Notes: generated by a model not told the origin, from the letters alone. Counted from the first letter of the stretch, positions 44,844 through 54,680 are shown. The stretch is 64,000 nucleotides of DNA from Chloracidobacterium sp. (GCA_016715795.1 JADJXP010000001.1:987319-1051318), one strand, 5' to 3'. Translations and numbers: made by a program.

Positions 44844-46571
44844 CTAGAACCTGACCTGAATCCCGCCGCGCACCATCCGACGCTGGCCGTTCAGCCGCAG
44901 CGAGTTTTCTTCACCGGTGACGCCGGACTGTATGTCAAACAGGTTCCTCGCATCGACCATCGCTTCGGCACGGAAGGGCAGGCCAAAGGTCGGCAGTGTC
45001 TGCGTGACATACACGCTAAGGCCCGGATCAAAAACGGCGAGCCTCCCCTTAAAGGGATCGATCGCAAACACCGTCGCCTGTGGCGAGAGCCGGTAAACGG
45101 TCCTCACGTTTGTGCCGCTGCCGAGGTCTGCGGTTATCTGGCCGTAAAGCGACTGGAAAAAATCGTTCTCAAAGGTGCTCGCCGGGTCGGTGATCGCCGC
45201 ATCCGAAAGCCTCTGCCCCTGACCGGCGGAGTAGCCCGCCGATGCTGAAAGGAAGGTCCCGATGCGGCGCGAATAGACAACGCGAAGGCCGCGCGCATTG
45301 CCCTGCTGATGGGCGACGAGATCATTGTGCAGCAAATCGCCAAAGTCATCACGGCCCAAGCTTACGAGGCCGACGCCGCGCGAGAATACGGTATCGAAGA
45401 AAACATTTGCCTCGACGCTCGACCGGCCGTCGATAACGCGCTCTATGCCAAACTCGAGCCGACGCGACTTATTGATCTGAGGCTTGTTGCTGACCAGAAA
45501 CAGGTCCTCTACCGCGACTGGTTCGGCAAAGGCGATAGACTGGCCTTCGAGATCGATCGCGTCTGACCACGAACGCTGCTCTGTCTGGGGCACAAACGCC
45601 GAGCGGAGTCGAGTTCGTGAATTCAGATCCACCTGCAAACCGAGCCTCGGGGCGATCATCGCATCGCTGCCGGCGCCGAGAAAGCGAGCGTAGTCAAAAC
45701 CCAGCACCAGAACGACGCCGTCGCGAACCTGCCACTCGTCCACCGCCTGGAATGAGAACTGCCCCAGGGCCTTGTCCTCACCGGCTGATGCAAGCACGCC
45801 GAGGCGGCTGACGGCTGAATTAAGCCTGATAGTGTGTCCGTCAAACTGGTCGAGCTTGACAAAGGTCTCGAGCCTCGCCGGTGCCGACGTTCCCTTGCCA
45901 AACTGGCCGGCAACGACGACGTCCGTACCGTGATCGAGCGGAAGAGCAGTCGCAAAGTTTACGCCGGCGTAGTTGCCTCTTGCACCGGACGCGGCATAGG
46001 TGCCTATGACCGTTTGCCCCTTTCTTCTGCCTTCAGGGACATCTGTATCGCTTGAAGCCGTTTCGTCCGCCGGTAGCGGTTGGCCCTCGCGATTCTGATA
46101 GATCGACCGCTGGGTCTGCGCGGCACGGATGCGCCATTTCGAACTGTTCTTATCCGGCCGCCTTTCAGGAAGCGTATTGCCGCTTCCGGCACGCTCCAGT
46201 TTGAATCCGTATGTAAGTTCTGCCGCCCGGGCAACCTCGACCCCGAAGAGCGTCATTGGATTAAAGCCCTGAGCGACGGCGAGCACGGTGTAGGTGCCCG
46301 GCATGATACGGGCGAGAAAGCTGCCGTCTCGTGCCGATGAGACCTGCTTAAGCAGCTTTGACGTGCCTGAGCGAAAGATGGCGACCGATGCGTCGGCTAT
46401 CGGCCCTCCGGCCTCATCGAGCACGCGCCCCTTGATGATGCCGAGATTGCCCGTATTTTCGATCACGACCTCGACATCAGCCGTCGGCGCAGCAAAGCAC
46501 GGCACCGCGCTCAGCGCGATCACCATGAACGCAGCGTGCCAAAGCCGTCTTGTCGTTAACGAAAACCCCAT
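44844..46571 (-). CDS. Outer-membrane beta-barrel with carboxypeptidase-regulatory domain, no plug
   Basis: I start at ATG 46571 (MGFSLTTRRLWHAAFMVIAL), giving 575 residues. The open frame continues upstream across the tRNA-Ser gene, which cannot be coding. A signal peptide is followed by a carboxypeptidase-regulatory beta-sandwich (about 35-115, IKGRVLDEAGGPIADASVAIF) and then directly by a barrel with TonB-receptor-like strands that ends in VRGGIQVRF. The plug domain and TonB box of normal TonB receptors are not visible between them. It may be a diverged SusC-like or passive barrel. Confidence 0.8.
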   Translation of the reverse strand: MGFSLTTRRLWHAAFMVIALSAVPCFAAPTADVEVVIENTGNLGIIKGRVLDEAGGPIADASVAIFRSGTSKLLKQVSSARDGSFLARIMPGTYTVLAVAQGFNPMTLFGVEVARAAELTYGFKLERAGSGNTLPERRPDKNSSKWRIRAAQTQRSIYQNREGQPLPADETASSDTDVPEGRRKGQTVIGTYAASGARGNYAGVNFATALPLDHGTDVVVAGQFGKGTSAPARLETFVKLDQFDGHTIRLNSAVSRLGVLASAGEDKALGQFSFQAVDEWQVRDGVVLVLGFDYARFLGAGSDAMIAPRLGLQVDLNSRTRLRSAFVPQTEQRSWSDAIDLEGQSIAFAEPVAVEDLFLVSNKPQINKSRRLEFGIERVIDGRSSVEANVFFDTVFSRGVGLVSLGRDDFGDLLHNDLVAHQQGNARGLRVVYSRRIGTFLSASAGYSAGQGQRLSDAAITDPASTFENDFFQSLYGQITADLGSGTNVRTVYRLSPQATVFAIDPFKGRLAVFDPGLSVYVTQTLPTFGLPFRAEAMVDARNLFDIQSGVTGEENSLRLNGQRRMVRGGIQVRF

Positions 46572-46671
46572 CGAAGTCGACAATTCGAACAACTCCCGTA
46601 TTTTGTTCCCAAAAATCAAGCCTGTCAAGCGAGGGACGTCCGCGTTTGTGCGCTCTAGGATGCTGCGAAAC

Positions 46672-46699
46672 TTGACAAAGTTTGCCTTGCCGCTAGAAT
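46672..46699 (+). promoter_or_regulatory. Sigma-70-type promoter of tRNA-Ser
   Basis: TTGACA (46672-46677) and TAGAAT (46694-46699) are separated by 16 bases and lie 25 bases before the tRNA 5' end. Confidence 0.7.
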
Positions 46700-46724
46700 T
46701 GAACTCTGCCTCAAAGGCGCTAGC

Positions 46725-46815
46725 GGAGACGTGGCTGAGCGGCTGAAAGCGGCGGTTTGCTAAATCGTTAAGGGTCAAAAGCCCTTCACAGGTTCGAATC
46801 CTGTCGTCTCCGCCA
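46725..46815 (+). tRNA. tRNA-Ser (GCT)
   Basis: A class II tRNA of 91 bases with encoded CCA. Acceptor arm GGAGACG (46725-46731) pairs with CGTCTCC (46805-46811), the discriminator is G and CCA is at 46813-46815. The anticodon loop TTGCTAA gives anticodon GCT, which reads AGC/AGT serine codons. A long variable arm (AGGGTCAAAAGCCCT) and T-loop GGTTCGAATCC are present. Confidence 0.97.
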
Positions 46816-46970
46816 TCATTTACCAGATCGGCCGTCAAACATCAGGTTTGACGGCTTTTCTTTTACCGCGACCTGCCTTCCTTGTCCCGAGCGACGCTTT
46901 CGGTTTTCAATGGCCGGGAATACACTCAATTCTGCACCTGAGATCTGCTCAGAAAGGAGGTTATTCCCGA

Positions 46971-47591
46971 ATGCTTACCTACGCATTGCTCGCCTTATCC
47001 GAAACGTCGGCATGGCTCCAGAACCTATTCATTCTCGATAGCACCGTCACCTGGCCCGAGAAGATCGCCCGCCCTATCATTGTTTACCTTGCGTTGATCG
47101 TCATGCTTCGTGTTTTTGGCCGCCGCGAGCTTGCGCAGTTAAACCCGTTCGATCTCGTGGTCATCCTCTCGCTGTCAAATACGGTCCAGAATGCCATCAT
47201 TGGCCCCGACAATTCGCTTGTCGGCGGCCTCGCCGGGGCCGTCGCGCTGATGGGTGCTAACTATATCGTTGGACGCTTGAACTTCTCATCAAAGAAGATC
47301 GAGGCGTTGACCGAGGGCTCGCCGGCAAAGATCATCGAGAAGGGCAAGATCAACGAGCGAGAGCGAAGGCGCGAGCTGATCACCTCGCGCGATCTCGACG
47401 TCATCGCCCACCAGCACGGCTACGACAGCCCGGCGGACATTGAAAAGCTCGTGTTAGATCCGAATGGCAGTTTCCTCGTTTTTGGCAAGGAAGAGATCAG
47501 GGATGCAAGGTTCAAGCACGAGGTGCTGAGACGGATAGACGACATCTCCGAGCAGTTGGCCCGGCTTTCCGAGCGGCCTCAGCGGACATGA
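46971..47591 (+). CDS. DUF421/YetF-family membrane protein
   Basis: I choose ATG 46971 (MLTYALLALSETSAW) because AAAGGAGG lies at 46952-46959. The longer frame from 46848 begins just past the tRNA. The product of about 206 residues has three N-terminal membrane helices and a cytoplasmic DUF421 domain. LRVFGRRELAQLNPFDLVVILSLSNTVQNAI is the family signature, followed by a conserved ITSRDLDVIAHQHG segment. Bacillus YetF/YrbG homologues are linked to spore-cortex and stress roles, but function here is unknown. Confidence 0.9.
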   Translation: MLTYALLALSETSAWLQNLFILDSTVTWPEKIARPIIVYLALIVMLRVFGRRELAQLNPFDLVVILSLSNTVQNAIIGPDNSLVGGLAGAVALMGANYIVGRLNFSSKKIEALTEGSPAKIIEKGKINERERRRELITSRDLDVIAHQHGYDSPADIEKLVLDPNGSFLVFGKEEIRDARFKHEVLRRIDDISEQLARLSERPQRT

Positions 47592-47633
47592 CGGCTTTGC
47601 GTTCCGCTGCTCGATGCGTGAGAATCTTCCCTT

Positions 47634-49229
47634 ATGTCTGACGTTCGAGTCCGCTTCGCTCCGTCACCGACGGGCTATCTTCATATCGGTTCGGCGAGGA
47701 CCGCTCTGTTCAACTATCTCTACGCGCGCCACACGGGCGGCAAATTCCTGCTTCGCATAGAGGACACCGACCTTGCCCGCTCGACCGAGGAATCGACACG
47801 CTCGATCCTCGACGGGCTCGAGTGGCTCGGTTTCGCACCTGACGAAGAGATCGTTTTCCAGTCAAATAACGCAGCGAAGCATCGTGAGGCCGCTAAAAAG
47901 CTGCTCGCCGAGGGCAAGGCGTATCGTGATTTCACGCCAAAAGCTGACCCGAACGATGCGAATGTGAAAGACGCGATCAAGGAACGGGCCCGAGCCCAAG
48001 GCGGCGACAAGAAAATGCGCGATAACCCGTATCGCCACCTGCCGCAGGAAGAATCGGACGCGCGTGCCGCGGCGGGCGAGCCTTTCGCGATCCGTTTGAA
48101 AGTGCCCGCGAACGGCAAGACGGCATTCGAGGACGGCGTTTACGGCCTGCAGGAGCGCGACTACGCTGAGACCGAAGACCTCGTCCTGCTCCGCAGCGAT
48201 GGCCATCCGCTCTATAATCTCGCCGTCGTCTGCGACGACATCGAGATGGCGATAACGCACGTAATCCGCGGCCAGGACCACCTGACGAATACGCACAAAC
48301 AGATCCTGATCTACGAGGCATTGGGTGTCACACCGCCGACATTCGCACACCTACCGCTGATCATGGCCCCGAACAAGGGCAAGTTGTCAAAGCGGAAGCA
48401 CGGCGAGGTCGTCTCGATGACGACGTATCGCGATGCCGGGTTTCTCGCCGAGGCATTCCGCAATTTTCTCGCTCTGCTCGGTTGGTCGGCGGGCGAGGAA
48501 CAAGAGATATATTCGCTCGACGAACTTGTCGCAAAATTCTCGCTCGAGGGCATTCATCGCTCGAATGCCGTCTTCAACTTTACCGAGGGCGACCCGCGGA
48601 AGTGGACCGATGACAAAGCGCAATGGATGAACGCCGAATACATCCGCACGATGCCCGTTAATGAGCTGATACAGCATGTTAAGCCGGAACTGAAAGCCGC
48701 CAAACTCTGGCGAGAAGAGTACGAGGACGACAGTCATAACCGCCTGCGTGAGCGAGCGGCCGGTTCGGTCGAGATCGGATCGGCTGAATGGTTCGAGAAG
48801 GCGGTGGATCTGATCCGCGCACGGTTTTTCACGCTGAAAGACTTTTCGACACAGGGCCGGGCGTATTTTAGCGAAGACTTCGATTTTGATCAGTCAGCGA
48901 TCGAGAAGAATCTCACGAAATTTCCGGAATTGCGGGATTGGCTGCCGGAGCTTGCCGATAGATTCGAGACTGAGTTTGGCAAGGCGAACCGGCCGTTCGC
49001 TAATGCAGGCGGTTCCGACAAGCCATTCACCGAAGAAAACATCGAGGCCGTCGTCAAAACCTTCACCGAAGAAAAGAACACAAAGCTCGGCGTCATCATG
49101 AACGGCGCCCGCACGCTGCTCACCGGCGTCGCCGTCGGCCCGTCGATGCTCTCGGTCTTCGAGATTCTTGGGCTTGAAAGGACTATAATGAGATTACGGG
49201 CCCGCGTCGCATGGAATACCGCTGCGTAG
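47634..49229 (+). CDS. gltX: Glutamyl-tRNA synthetase
   Basis: The protein has 531 residues, class I. The HIGH motif is in RFAPSPTGYLHIGSARTALFNYL (residues 6-28 region) and the KMSKS counterpart is KLSKRKHGE. The anticodon-binding helical domain fills the C-terminal half. The family length of about 470-500 is slightly exceeded by extra sequence around residues 80-130 (KERARAQGGDKKMRDN). Whether it is discriminating (Glu only) or also charges tRNA-Gln is not decided here. No gatCAB genes are in the window. Confidence 0.96.
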   Translation: MSDVRVRFAPSPTGYLHIGSARTALFNYLYARHTGGKFLLRIEDTDLARSTEESTRSILDGLEWLGFAPDEEIVFQSNNAAKHREAAKKLLAEGKAYRDFTPKADPNDANVKDAIKERARAQGGDKKMRDNPYRHLPQEESDARAAAGEPFAIRLKVPANGKTAFEDGVYGLQERDYAETEDLVLLRSDGHPLYNLAVVCDDIEMAITHVIRGQDHLTNTHKQILIYEALGVTPPTFAHLPLIMAPNKGKLSKRKHGEVVSMTTYRDAGFLAEAFRNFLALLGWSAGEEQEIYSLDELVAKFSLEGIHRSNAVFNFTEGDPRKWTDDKAQWMNAEYIRTMPVNELIQHVKPELKAAKLWREEYEDDSHNRLRERAAGSVEIGSAEWFEKAVDLIRARFFTLKDFSTQGRAYFSEDFDFDQSAIEKNLTKFPELRDWLPELADRFETEFGKANRPFANAGGSDKPFTEENIEAVVKTFTEEKNTKLGVIMNGARTLLTGVAVGPSMLSVFEILGLERTIMRLRARVAWNTAA

Positions 49230-49244
49230 GCCGGACTATTGAAT

Positions 49245-49661
49245 ATGAAAGGATATAAGACAAACATCGAAAAGGACACGCTCAAGAACAAGAACTTTCG
49301 CAAGGTCCTCTATTCCGGCCCGCACCTGCAGCTCGTATTGATGAGCCTCAAACCGAAAGAAGAGATCGGTGCCGAAGTGCATTGGGAAAACGATCAGTTT
49401 CTTCGATTTGAGGGCGGCAAAGGCCGAGTGATCATCGATAAGACGACCTATAACGTCAAAGATGGCGATGCCGTCGTGGTGCCGTCGGGAGCTAAGCACA
49501 ATGTGATCAACATGTCTGCGAGCGAAGACCTAAAACTCTATACGATCTACGCACCGCCTCATCATAAGGACCAGATCGTGCGTAAGACCAAGGCCGAGGC
49601 TGAGGCCAACGAAGAAGACTTTGACGGCAAGACGACCGAGAAGGGCAAGGCCCGTAAATAA
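49245..49661 (+). CDS. Cupin-domain protein
   Basis: The product has about 138 residues, from ATG 49245 (a TTG at 49239 is in frame). A single conserved-barrel cupin is visible: GAEVHWENDQFLRFEGGKGRVII, then DGDAVVVPSGAKHNVIN, and a C-terminal LYTIYAPPHHKDQ with a charged Lys/Glu tail. The His and Glu of motif 1 and His of motif 2 could hold a metal ion. It lies downstream of gltX and directly adjoins the DUF1801 gene. The substrate is unknown. Confidence 0.83.
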   Translation: MKGYKTNIEKDTLKNKNFRKVLYSGPHLQLVLMSLKPKEEIGAEVHWENDQFLRFEGGKGRVIIDKTTYNVKDGDAVVVPSGAKHNVINMSASEDLKLYTIYAPPHHKDQIVRKTKAEAEANEEDFDGKTTEKGKARK

Positions 49662-50057
49662 TTGCGGAATAAAGATATTCAGGCATACAATGACGCTCAG
49701 TCGCCCGGTGACCGTAAGATCTGCGACGCGCTGGCGGGTGCGATCTGTACCAGCTTACCCAAGGCCGAGAACAAGATCTGGCACGCGCATCCCGTGTGGT
49801 TCCTCGAGGGCAATCCGATAGTCGGATACAGCAAACTGAAGGCCGGCGTCCGCCTGATGTTCTGGAGCGGAGCGAGCTTTGACGAAGATGAGCTAAAGCC
49901 CGGAACCGGCAAATTCAAAGATGCCTCGATAACATACACCTCGGCCGATGAGGTCACTGAAAAGGACCTGAGGCGTTGGCTCAAAAAGGCCGCGACGATC
50001 CAGTGGGACTACAAGAATGTCATCAAACGGAAAGGCGTTCTTGAACGCTTGAAATGA
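49662..50057 (+). CDS. DUF1801 family protein
   Basis: The protein has 131 residues. The TTG start directly follows the cupin stop. No ATG precedes the conserved region, so the TTG seems necessary. The DUF1801 signature is VWFLEGNPIVGYSKLKAGVRLMFWSGASF and KFKDASITYTSADEV. The family belongs to a YdhG-like fold of unknown role, sometimes near stress genes. It converges on the AsnC-type regulator. Confidence 0.8.
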   Translation: MRNKDIQAYNDAQSPGDRKICDALAGAICTSLPKAENKIWHAHPVWFLEGNPIVGYSKLKAGVRLMFWSGASFDEDELKPGTGKFKDASITYTSADEVTEKDLRRWLKKAATIQWDYKNVIKRKGVLERLK

Positions 50058-50063
50058 TCGCTC

Positions 50064-50498
50064 TCACACCTCGATCACGCGGCGCTTTACAGGCGACGAA
50101 AGGACGATCGTCGTCGTCGTGATCCCATACGGCGTCAGGCGGTCGATCACTTCCTGCAAGTGTTCGACCGACGCGACAGCCACCTTCATAATAAAGCTGT
50201 CATCGCCTGTCCCGCGATGGCATTCGAGCACCTCATTCGATCCCTCAGCAACCTCAATTATGTGGCTGTAATCGACGCCCGTGATGCTCATTCGCACAAA
50301 TGCCGTGATCGGCAGGCCCACTTTTGCGGTGTCGATACCGACGCGATAGCCCGTAATTATCTGTGCATCCTCAAGCTTACGGACCCGCTCGATCACGGCG
50401 GGCGTTGTCAGCCCGACGCGGCGGCCTAGCTCGGCATAGCTCGTTCTCGCGTCGTGCTGCAGCTCGGTCAGTATTTTCCTGTCGATCTCGTCGATCAC
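50064..50498 (-). CDS. Lrp/AsnC-family regulator
   Basis: The protein has 144 residues from a GTG start. The N-terminal winged helix-turn-helix is DEIDRKILTELQHDARTSYAELGRRVGLTTPAVIERVRKLE. The C-terminal ligand-binding RAM domain spans GYRVGIDTAKVGLPITAFVRMSI to the end. It is divergent from phhA across a 187-base intergenic region, so it is the likely regulator of the phenylalanine/tyrosine catabolic genes, with an aromatic amino acid as a plausible effector. Confidence 0.93.
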   Translation of the reverse strand: MIDEIDRKILTELQHDARTSYAELGRRVGLTTPAVIERVRKLEDAQIITGYRVGIDTAKVGLPITAFVRMSITGVDYSHIIEVAEGSNEVLECHRGTGDDSFIMKVAVASVEHLQEVIDRLTPYGITTTTIVLSSPVKRRVIEV

Positions 50499-50685
50499 GC
50501 TATTAACCTCGCTACTTAAGATTATAAGGCAACATTGCTCGATTTGCGAAAGATATTAAGTTTGGGGGCGGAATTTCCACACGAATCGTATTCAAATTTT
50601 CGGCAATCTCAACTACAATCATCTGTTCGCAGATAACCAGCGTCCTTGCCCTCGCATCGAATCCATGAAAGGAGCCGCCAAACAG

Positions 50686-51591
<906 letters not shown>

Positions 51592-51593
51592 CT

Positions 51594-51881
51594 ATGCATG
51601 TCATAACGAGGAAGCGGCTGAACGGATTTGCGGCGAGATATCCGGAAACAAACAATGCCCTTGCCGCTTGGTATCGGCTGATGAAGCAAAGTAGTTTTTC
51701 GTCCATCGAGGAAATTCGCGAGGTTTTCCCGACGGCCGACAAGGTCGGAAAGCTTACGGTCTTCAATATCGGCGGAAACAAAGTAAGACTAGTAGCCGCG
51801 ATACACTATAATCGTAAGAAGATCTATATTCGGGCTGTCCTGACGCACGCCGAATACGATCATGGGCGATGGAAGGAGTAG
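51594..51881 (+). CDS. higB: HigB-family toxin
   Basis: The protein has 95 residues of the HigB_toxin family (PF09907-type mRNA interferase): HVITRKRLNGFAARYPE at the start, WYRLMKQSSFSSIEEIREVF, and VFNIGGNKVRLVAAIHYNRKKIYIRAVLTHAEYDHGRW at the end. It starts 2 bases after the phhA stop. The gene interrupts the phenylalanine/tyrosine operon. The partner antitoxin follows. Confidence 0.88.
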   Translation: MHVITRKRLNGFAARYPETNNALAAWYRLMKQSSFSSIEEIREVFPTADKVGKLTVFNIGGNKVRLVAAIHYNRKKIYIRAVLTHAEYDHGRWKE

Positions 51882-51883
51882 TT

Positions 51884-52105
51884 ATGCAGAGTGTTGACGT
51901 TCAATCGTGGGCAAATCTATCGGACACTGTTTTTGTGCCGCAAAATGATGCGGAGTACGACCGCCTTGTGGCGATGTTAGACTCATTGATCGATCAGGTC
52001 GGTGAGGACGAGATGCATCCACTCGCATCGTTAATGGACGTTCTTTCAGCTCTAATCGAGAATTACGAGAATTCAAATGTGCCGGAATTGGCATTAAGGC
52101 AATGA
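51884..52105 (+). CDS. HigA-like antitoxin, truncated before its HTH domain
   Basis: The product has 73 residues from ATG 51884. A longer frame begins at 51869 inside higB, but the internal ATG is a better start. The sequence (NDAEYDRLVAMLDSLIDQVGEDEMHPLASLMDVLSALIENYE) matches the N-terminal part of HigA antitoxins of this family, which normally continue into an HTH domain of about 50 residues. Here the frame stops at PELALRQ, overlapping the hppD start, so the HTH is missing. It could still neutralise the toxin by protein contact, but it cannot be a normal autorepressor. Confidence 0.75.
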   Translation: MQSVDVQSWANLSDTVFVPQNDAEYDRLVAMLDSLIDQVGEDEMHPLASLMDVLSALIENYENSNVPELALRQ

Positions 52106-53289
52106 TCACAGAAACAAACACAGCAGTTAATACCGAGGTCAAGAATCCGCTTGGCCTGAAGAAGATCCACCACGTCGAGTTTTACGTCGGTAACGCCAAG
52201 CAGGCGGAGTTTTATTACCGCAAGGCTTTCGGGTTTTCGCGCGCTGCGTACAGCGGGCTCGAGACGGGGAATCGCGCAACGACGAGTTATCTGTTGCGGC
52301 AGGGCAATGTGAATTTTGTGCTGACTGCGCCGATGGGGCCTGAGCATCCGGCGGCCGAGCATTTGAAGCAACACGGCGACGGCGTAAAGGACATCGCGTT
52401 CTATGTCGAGGATGCCGATCACGCGTTCAATGAGGCTGTCAAACGCGGGGCCACGCCCGTCATCGAGCCTCACGACTGGAAGGACGAGAACGGCAGCGTC
52501 CGCAAGGCCGCGATCGCGACCTACGGCGACACGATCCACTCGTTCATCTCGTATGGTGTCAGTAGCCCGACCGTGAGGGATGGCGCCGCTAACGGCCGCT
52601 CAAGCAACGGACATGGAAGTACATACACCGGCCCATTCCTGCCCGGCTTTGTCTCGCAAGAAGTCGAGGGCGACGGTGTAGGACTGATGCTCGTCGATCA
52701 CATCGTTGGCAACGTCGAGCTCGGCAAGATGAACGTGTGGGCAGATTTCTACCGCGACGTGATGGGCTTTTTCCGCTATATCACCTTTGACGACAAAGAC
52801 ATCTCGACCGAGTATTCCGCCCTGATGTCGATCGTGATGAGCGACGGCCAGCACAACATAAAGTTCCCGATAAACGAGCCCGCCGAGGGCAAGGGCGGCA
52901 AATCGCAGATCCAGGAATACATTGATTTCTACCGCTCCGCCGGTGCCCAGCACGTCGCCCTGCTGTGCCGCGACATTCGCCATACGGTCGGCATGCTGCA
53001 GGATAATGGCGTCGAATTCCTCCGCGTGCCTGACGAGTATTACGAAGAGCTGCCAAACCGCGTAGGCGACATTGACGAGAACGTCGACGACCTCAAACGT
53101 CTCGGCATTCTCGTTGACCGCGACGACGAAGGCTATCTGCTCCAGATCTTTACAAAACCGGTTGAAGACCGCCCGACCGTTTTCTATGAAATTCTCCAGC
53201 GCAAAGGCTGCAAAGGCTTTGGCAAGGGCAACTTCAAGGCGTTGTTCGTCTCGATTGAAGAAGAGCAACGCCGCCGCGGAAATCTGTAG
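52102..53289 (+). CDS. hpd: 4-hydroxyphenylpyruvate dioxygenase
   Basis: The protein has 395 residues. Two vicinal-oxygen-chelate domains are present: residues 20-150 (HVEFYVGNAKQAEFYYRKAFG) and 185-360 (DHIVGNVELGKMNVWADFYRDVMGF). The iron ligands are the His in VDHIVGNV, the His in GAQHVALLC and the Glu in FYEILQRKGCKGFGKGNF. It converts 4-hydroxyphenylpyruvate to homogentisate. The start overlaps the truncated antitoxin gene, so its translation may depend on that gene. Confidence 0.96.
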   Translation: MITETNTAVNTEVKNPLGLKKIHHVEFYVGNAKQAEFYYRKAFGFSRAAYSGLETGNRATTSYLLRQGNVNFVLTAPMGPEHPAAEHLKQHGDGVKDIAFYVEDADHAFNEAVKRGATPVIEPHDWKDENGSVRKAAIATYGDTIHSFISYGVSSPTVRDGAANGRSSNGHGSTYTGPFLPGFVSQEVEGDGVGLMLVDHIVGNVELGKMNVWADFYRDVMGFFRYITFDDKDISTEYSALMSIVMSDGQHNIKFPINEPAEGKGGKSQIQEYIDFYRSAGAQHVALLCRDIRHTVGMLQDNGVEFLRVPDEYYEELPNRVGDIDENVDDLKRLGILVDRDDEGYLLQIFTKPVEDRPTVFYEILQRKGCKGFGKGNFKALFVSIEEEQRRRGNL

Positions 53290-53305
53290 GAATTGGCCAC
53301 AAGAG

Positions 53306-53352
53306 GGCGCAAAAGACACAAAATAGTATTTTCTGTTTGTGCCTTTTGTGCC
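53306..53352 (+). repeat. Long imperfect hairpin between hpd and hmgA
   Basis: The arms span about 53306-53322 and 53336-53352, about 17 bp with one G-U and one A-C mismatch, over a loop of about 13 bases. The right arm runs directly into TTTTT. The low-GC arms rich in (G)CACAAAA look like a dispersed intergenic repeat. The T-tract makes weak termination possible, 22 bases before hmgA. Confidence 0.6.
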
Positions 53353-53374
53353 TTTTTGCGGCTATTATTTCGTT

Positions 53375-54664
53375 ATGAAGCTGGAATACCAAACAGGCTT
53401 CGGTAACGAGTTTGCGACCGAGGCCGTCGATGGCGCGCTGCCTATTGGACAAAACTCGCCACAGAAGTGCCCACTTGGGCTTTATGCCGAGCAATTTTCG
53501 GGGACGGCGTTCACGGTGCCGCGTGCTTGGAACAAGCGGACATGGACATATCGCATCAGACCAAGCGTTTTGCACAAGCCATTCGAACGCGTCGACAACC
53601 GGCGATGGCTGAGCGAGTGTGATGCGGCCGAGGTCACGCCGAACCAGCTTCGCTGGGACCCGCTGCCGATACCGTCGGAGCCGACAGATTTTGTCGAGGG
53701 CATCACGACCATTGCGATCAACGGTGGGCCGCTTGCACAGACCGGCATAGGCATTCACATTTACACGCTCAATCGCGGAATGGGCGACAAGTATTTCTAC
53801 AACGCCGACGGCGAAATGCTGATCGTTCCTGAAATGGGACGATTGGGATTTTTGACCGAACTCGGCTGTTTGCAGGCCGGGCCGGGCGAGATCGTCGTCA
53901 TTCCGCGAGGCACACGGTTCAAGGTCGAGCCGCACGCGGACGACAAACAGTGCCGCGGCTATATTTGCGAGAATTACGGCTCGCATTTTCGCATTCCCGA
54001 CCTTGGCCCGATCGGAGCGAACGGTTGCGCGAATCCGCGTGATTTTGAGACGCCCGTCGCCTGGTACGAGGACCGCGAAGGCGAGTTTATTCAAGTTGCA
54101 AAATTCGGCGGCAATCTTTGGTCGTGTGAGATCGGCCACTCTCCGCTCGATGTCGTCGCATGGCACGGCAACTATGCCCCGTATCGTTACGATCTGCGGC
54201 GATTCAACATCATGGGATCGATCTCGTTCGATCATCCCGATCCATCGCTCTTTACCGTGATGACGTCGCCAACAGGCGAACCCGGCGTCGCCAATTGCGA
54301 CTTTGCGATCTTCCCCGACCGCTGGCTCGTCGCCGAGAATACCTTCCGCCCGCCGTGGTATCACCGCAACTATATGTCCGAATATATGGGCTTGATTTAC
54401 GGCACGTACGACGCCAAGGAAGAAGGCTTTGTCCCCGGCGGCGGCTCGCTCCACAACCAAATGTCCGCCCACGGCCCCGACCTCGACGCATTCGAAAAAG
54501 CGTCGAACGCCGATCTCAAGCCTCAGAAACTCGAAGGCACGATGGCATTTATGTTCGAATCCCGCTACATCATCCGCCCGACAAAGTTCGCAATGGACTG
54601 TGCCGAGCTGCAGCATGAATACAGCGAGGTTTGGCAAGGGCTGAGGAAGAAATTCCATTGCTAA
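53375..54664 (+). CDS. hmgA: Homogentisate 1,2-dioxygenase
   Basis: I start at ATG 53375 (MKLEYQTGFGNEFATEA), the family's normal N-terminus, giving 429 residues. The in-frame ATG at 53339 lies in the hairpin. Typical features are FGNEFATEA, WTYRIRPSVLH, NADGEMLIVPEMG, the metal and substrate region HPDPSLFTVMTSPTG, and NYMSEYMGLIYGTYDAK. It opens homogentisate to maleylacetoacetate. A following maleylacetoacetate isomerase/fumarylacetoacetase is not present. The next gene is a toxin-antitoxin pair. Confidence 0.95.
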   Translation: MKLEYQTGFGNEFATEAVDGALPIGQNSPQKCPLGLYAEQFSGTAFTVPRAWNKRTWTYRIRPSVLHKPFERVDNRRWLSECDAAEVTPNQLRWDPLPIPSEPTDFVEGITTIAINGGPLAQTGIGIHIYTLNRGMGDKYFYNADGEMLIVPEMGRLGFLTELGCLQAGPGEIVVIPRGTRFKVEPHADDKQCRGYICENYGSHFRIPDLGPIGANGCANPRDFETPVAWYEDREGEFIQVAKFGGNLWSCEIGHSPLDVVAWHGNYAPYRYDLRRFNIMGSISFDHPDPSLFTVMTSPTGEPGVANCDFAIFPDRWLVAENTFRPPWYHRNYMSEYMGLIYGTYDAKEEGFVPGGGSLHNQMSAHGPDLDAFEKASNADLKPQKLEGTMAFMFESRYIIRPTKFAMDCAELQHEYSEVWQGLRKKFHC

Positions 54665-54680
54665 GCTCGTTGTATCCAAG

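Noticed and set aside
46572..46838. N-terminal extension of the barrel gene
   Set aside because: It would run through the tRNA-Ser gene. A signal peptide starts at 46571.
53234..54679. A 481-codon minus-strand open frame opposite hmgA
   Set aside because: It is the antisense shadow of a well-conserved gene, and its translation has no family character.
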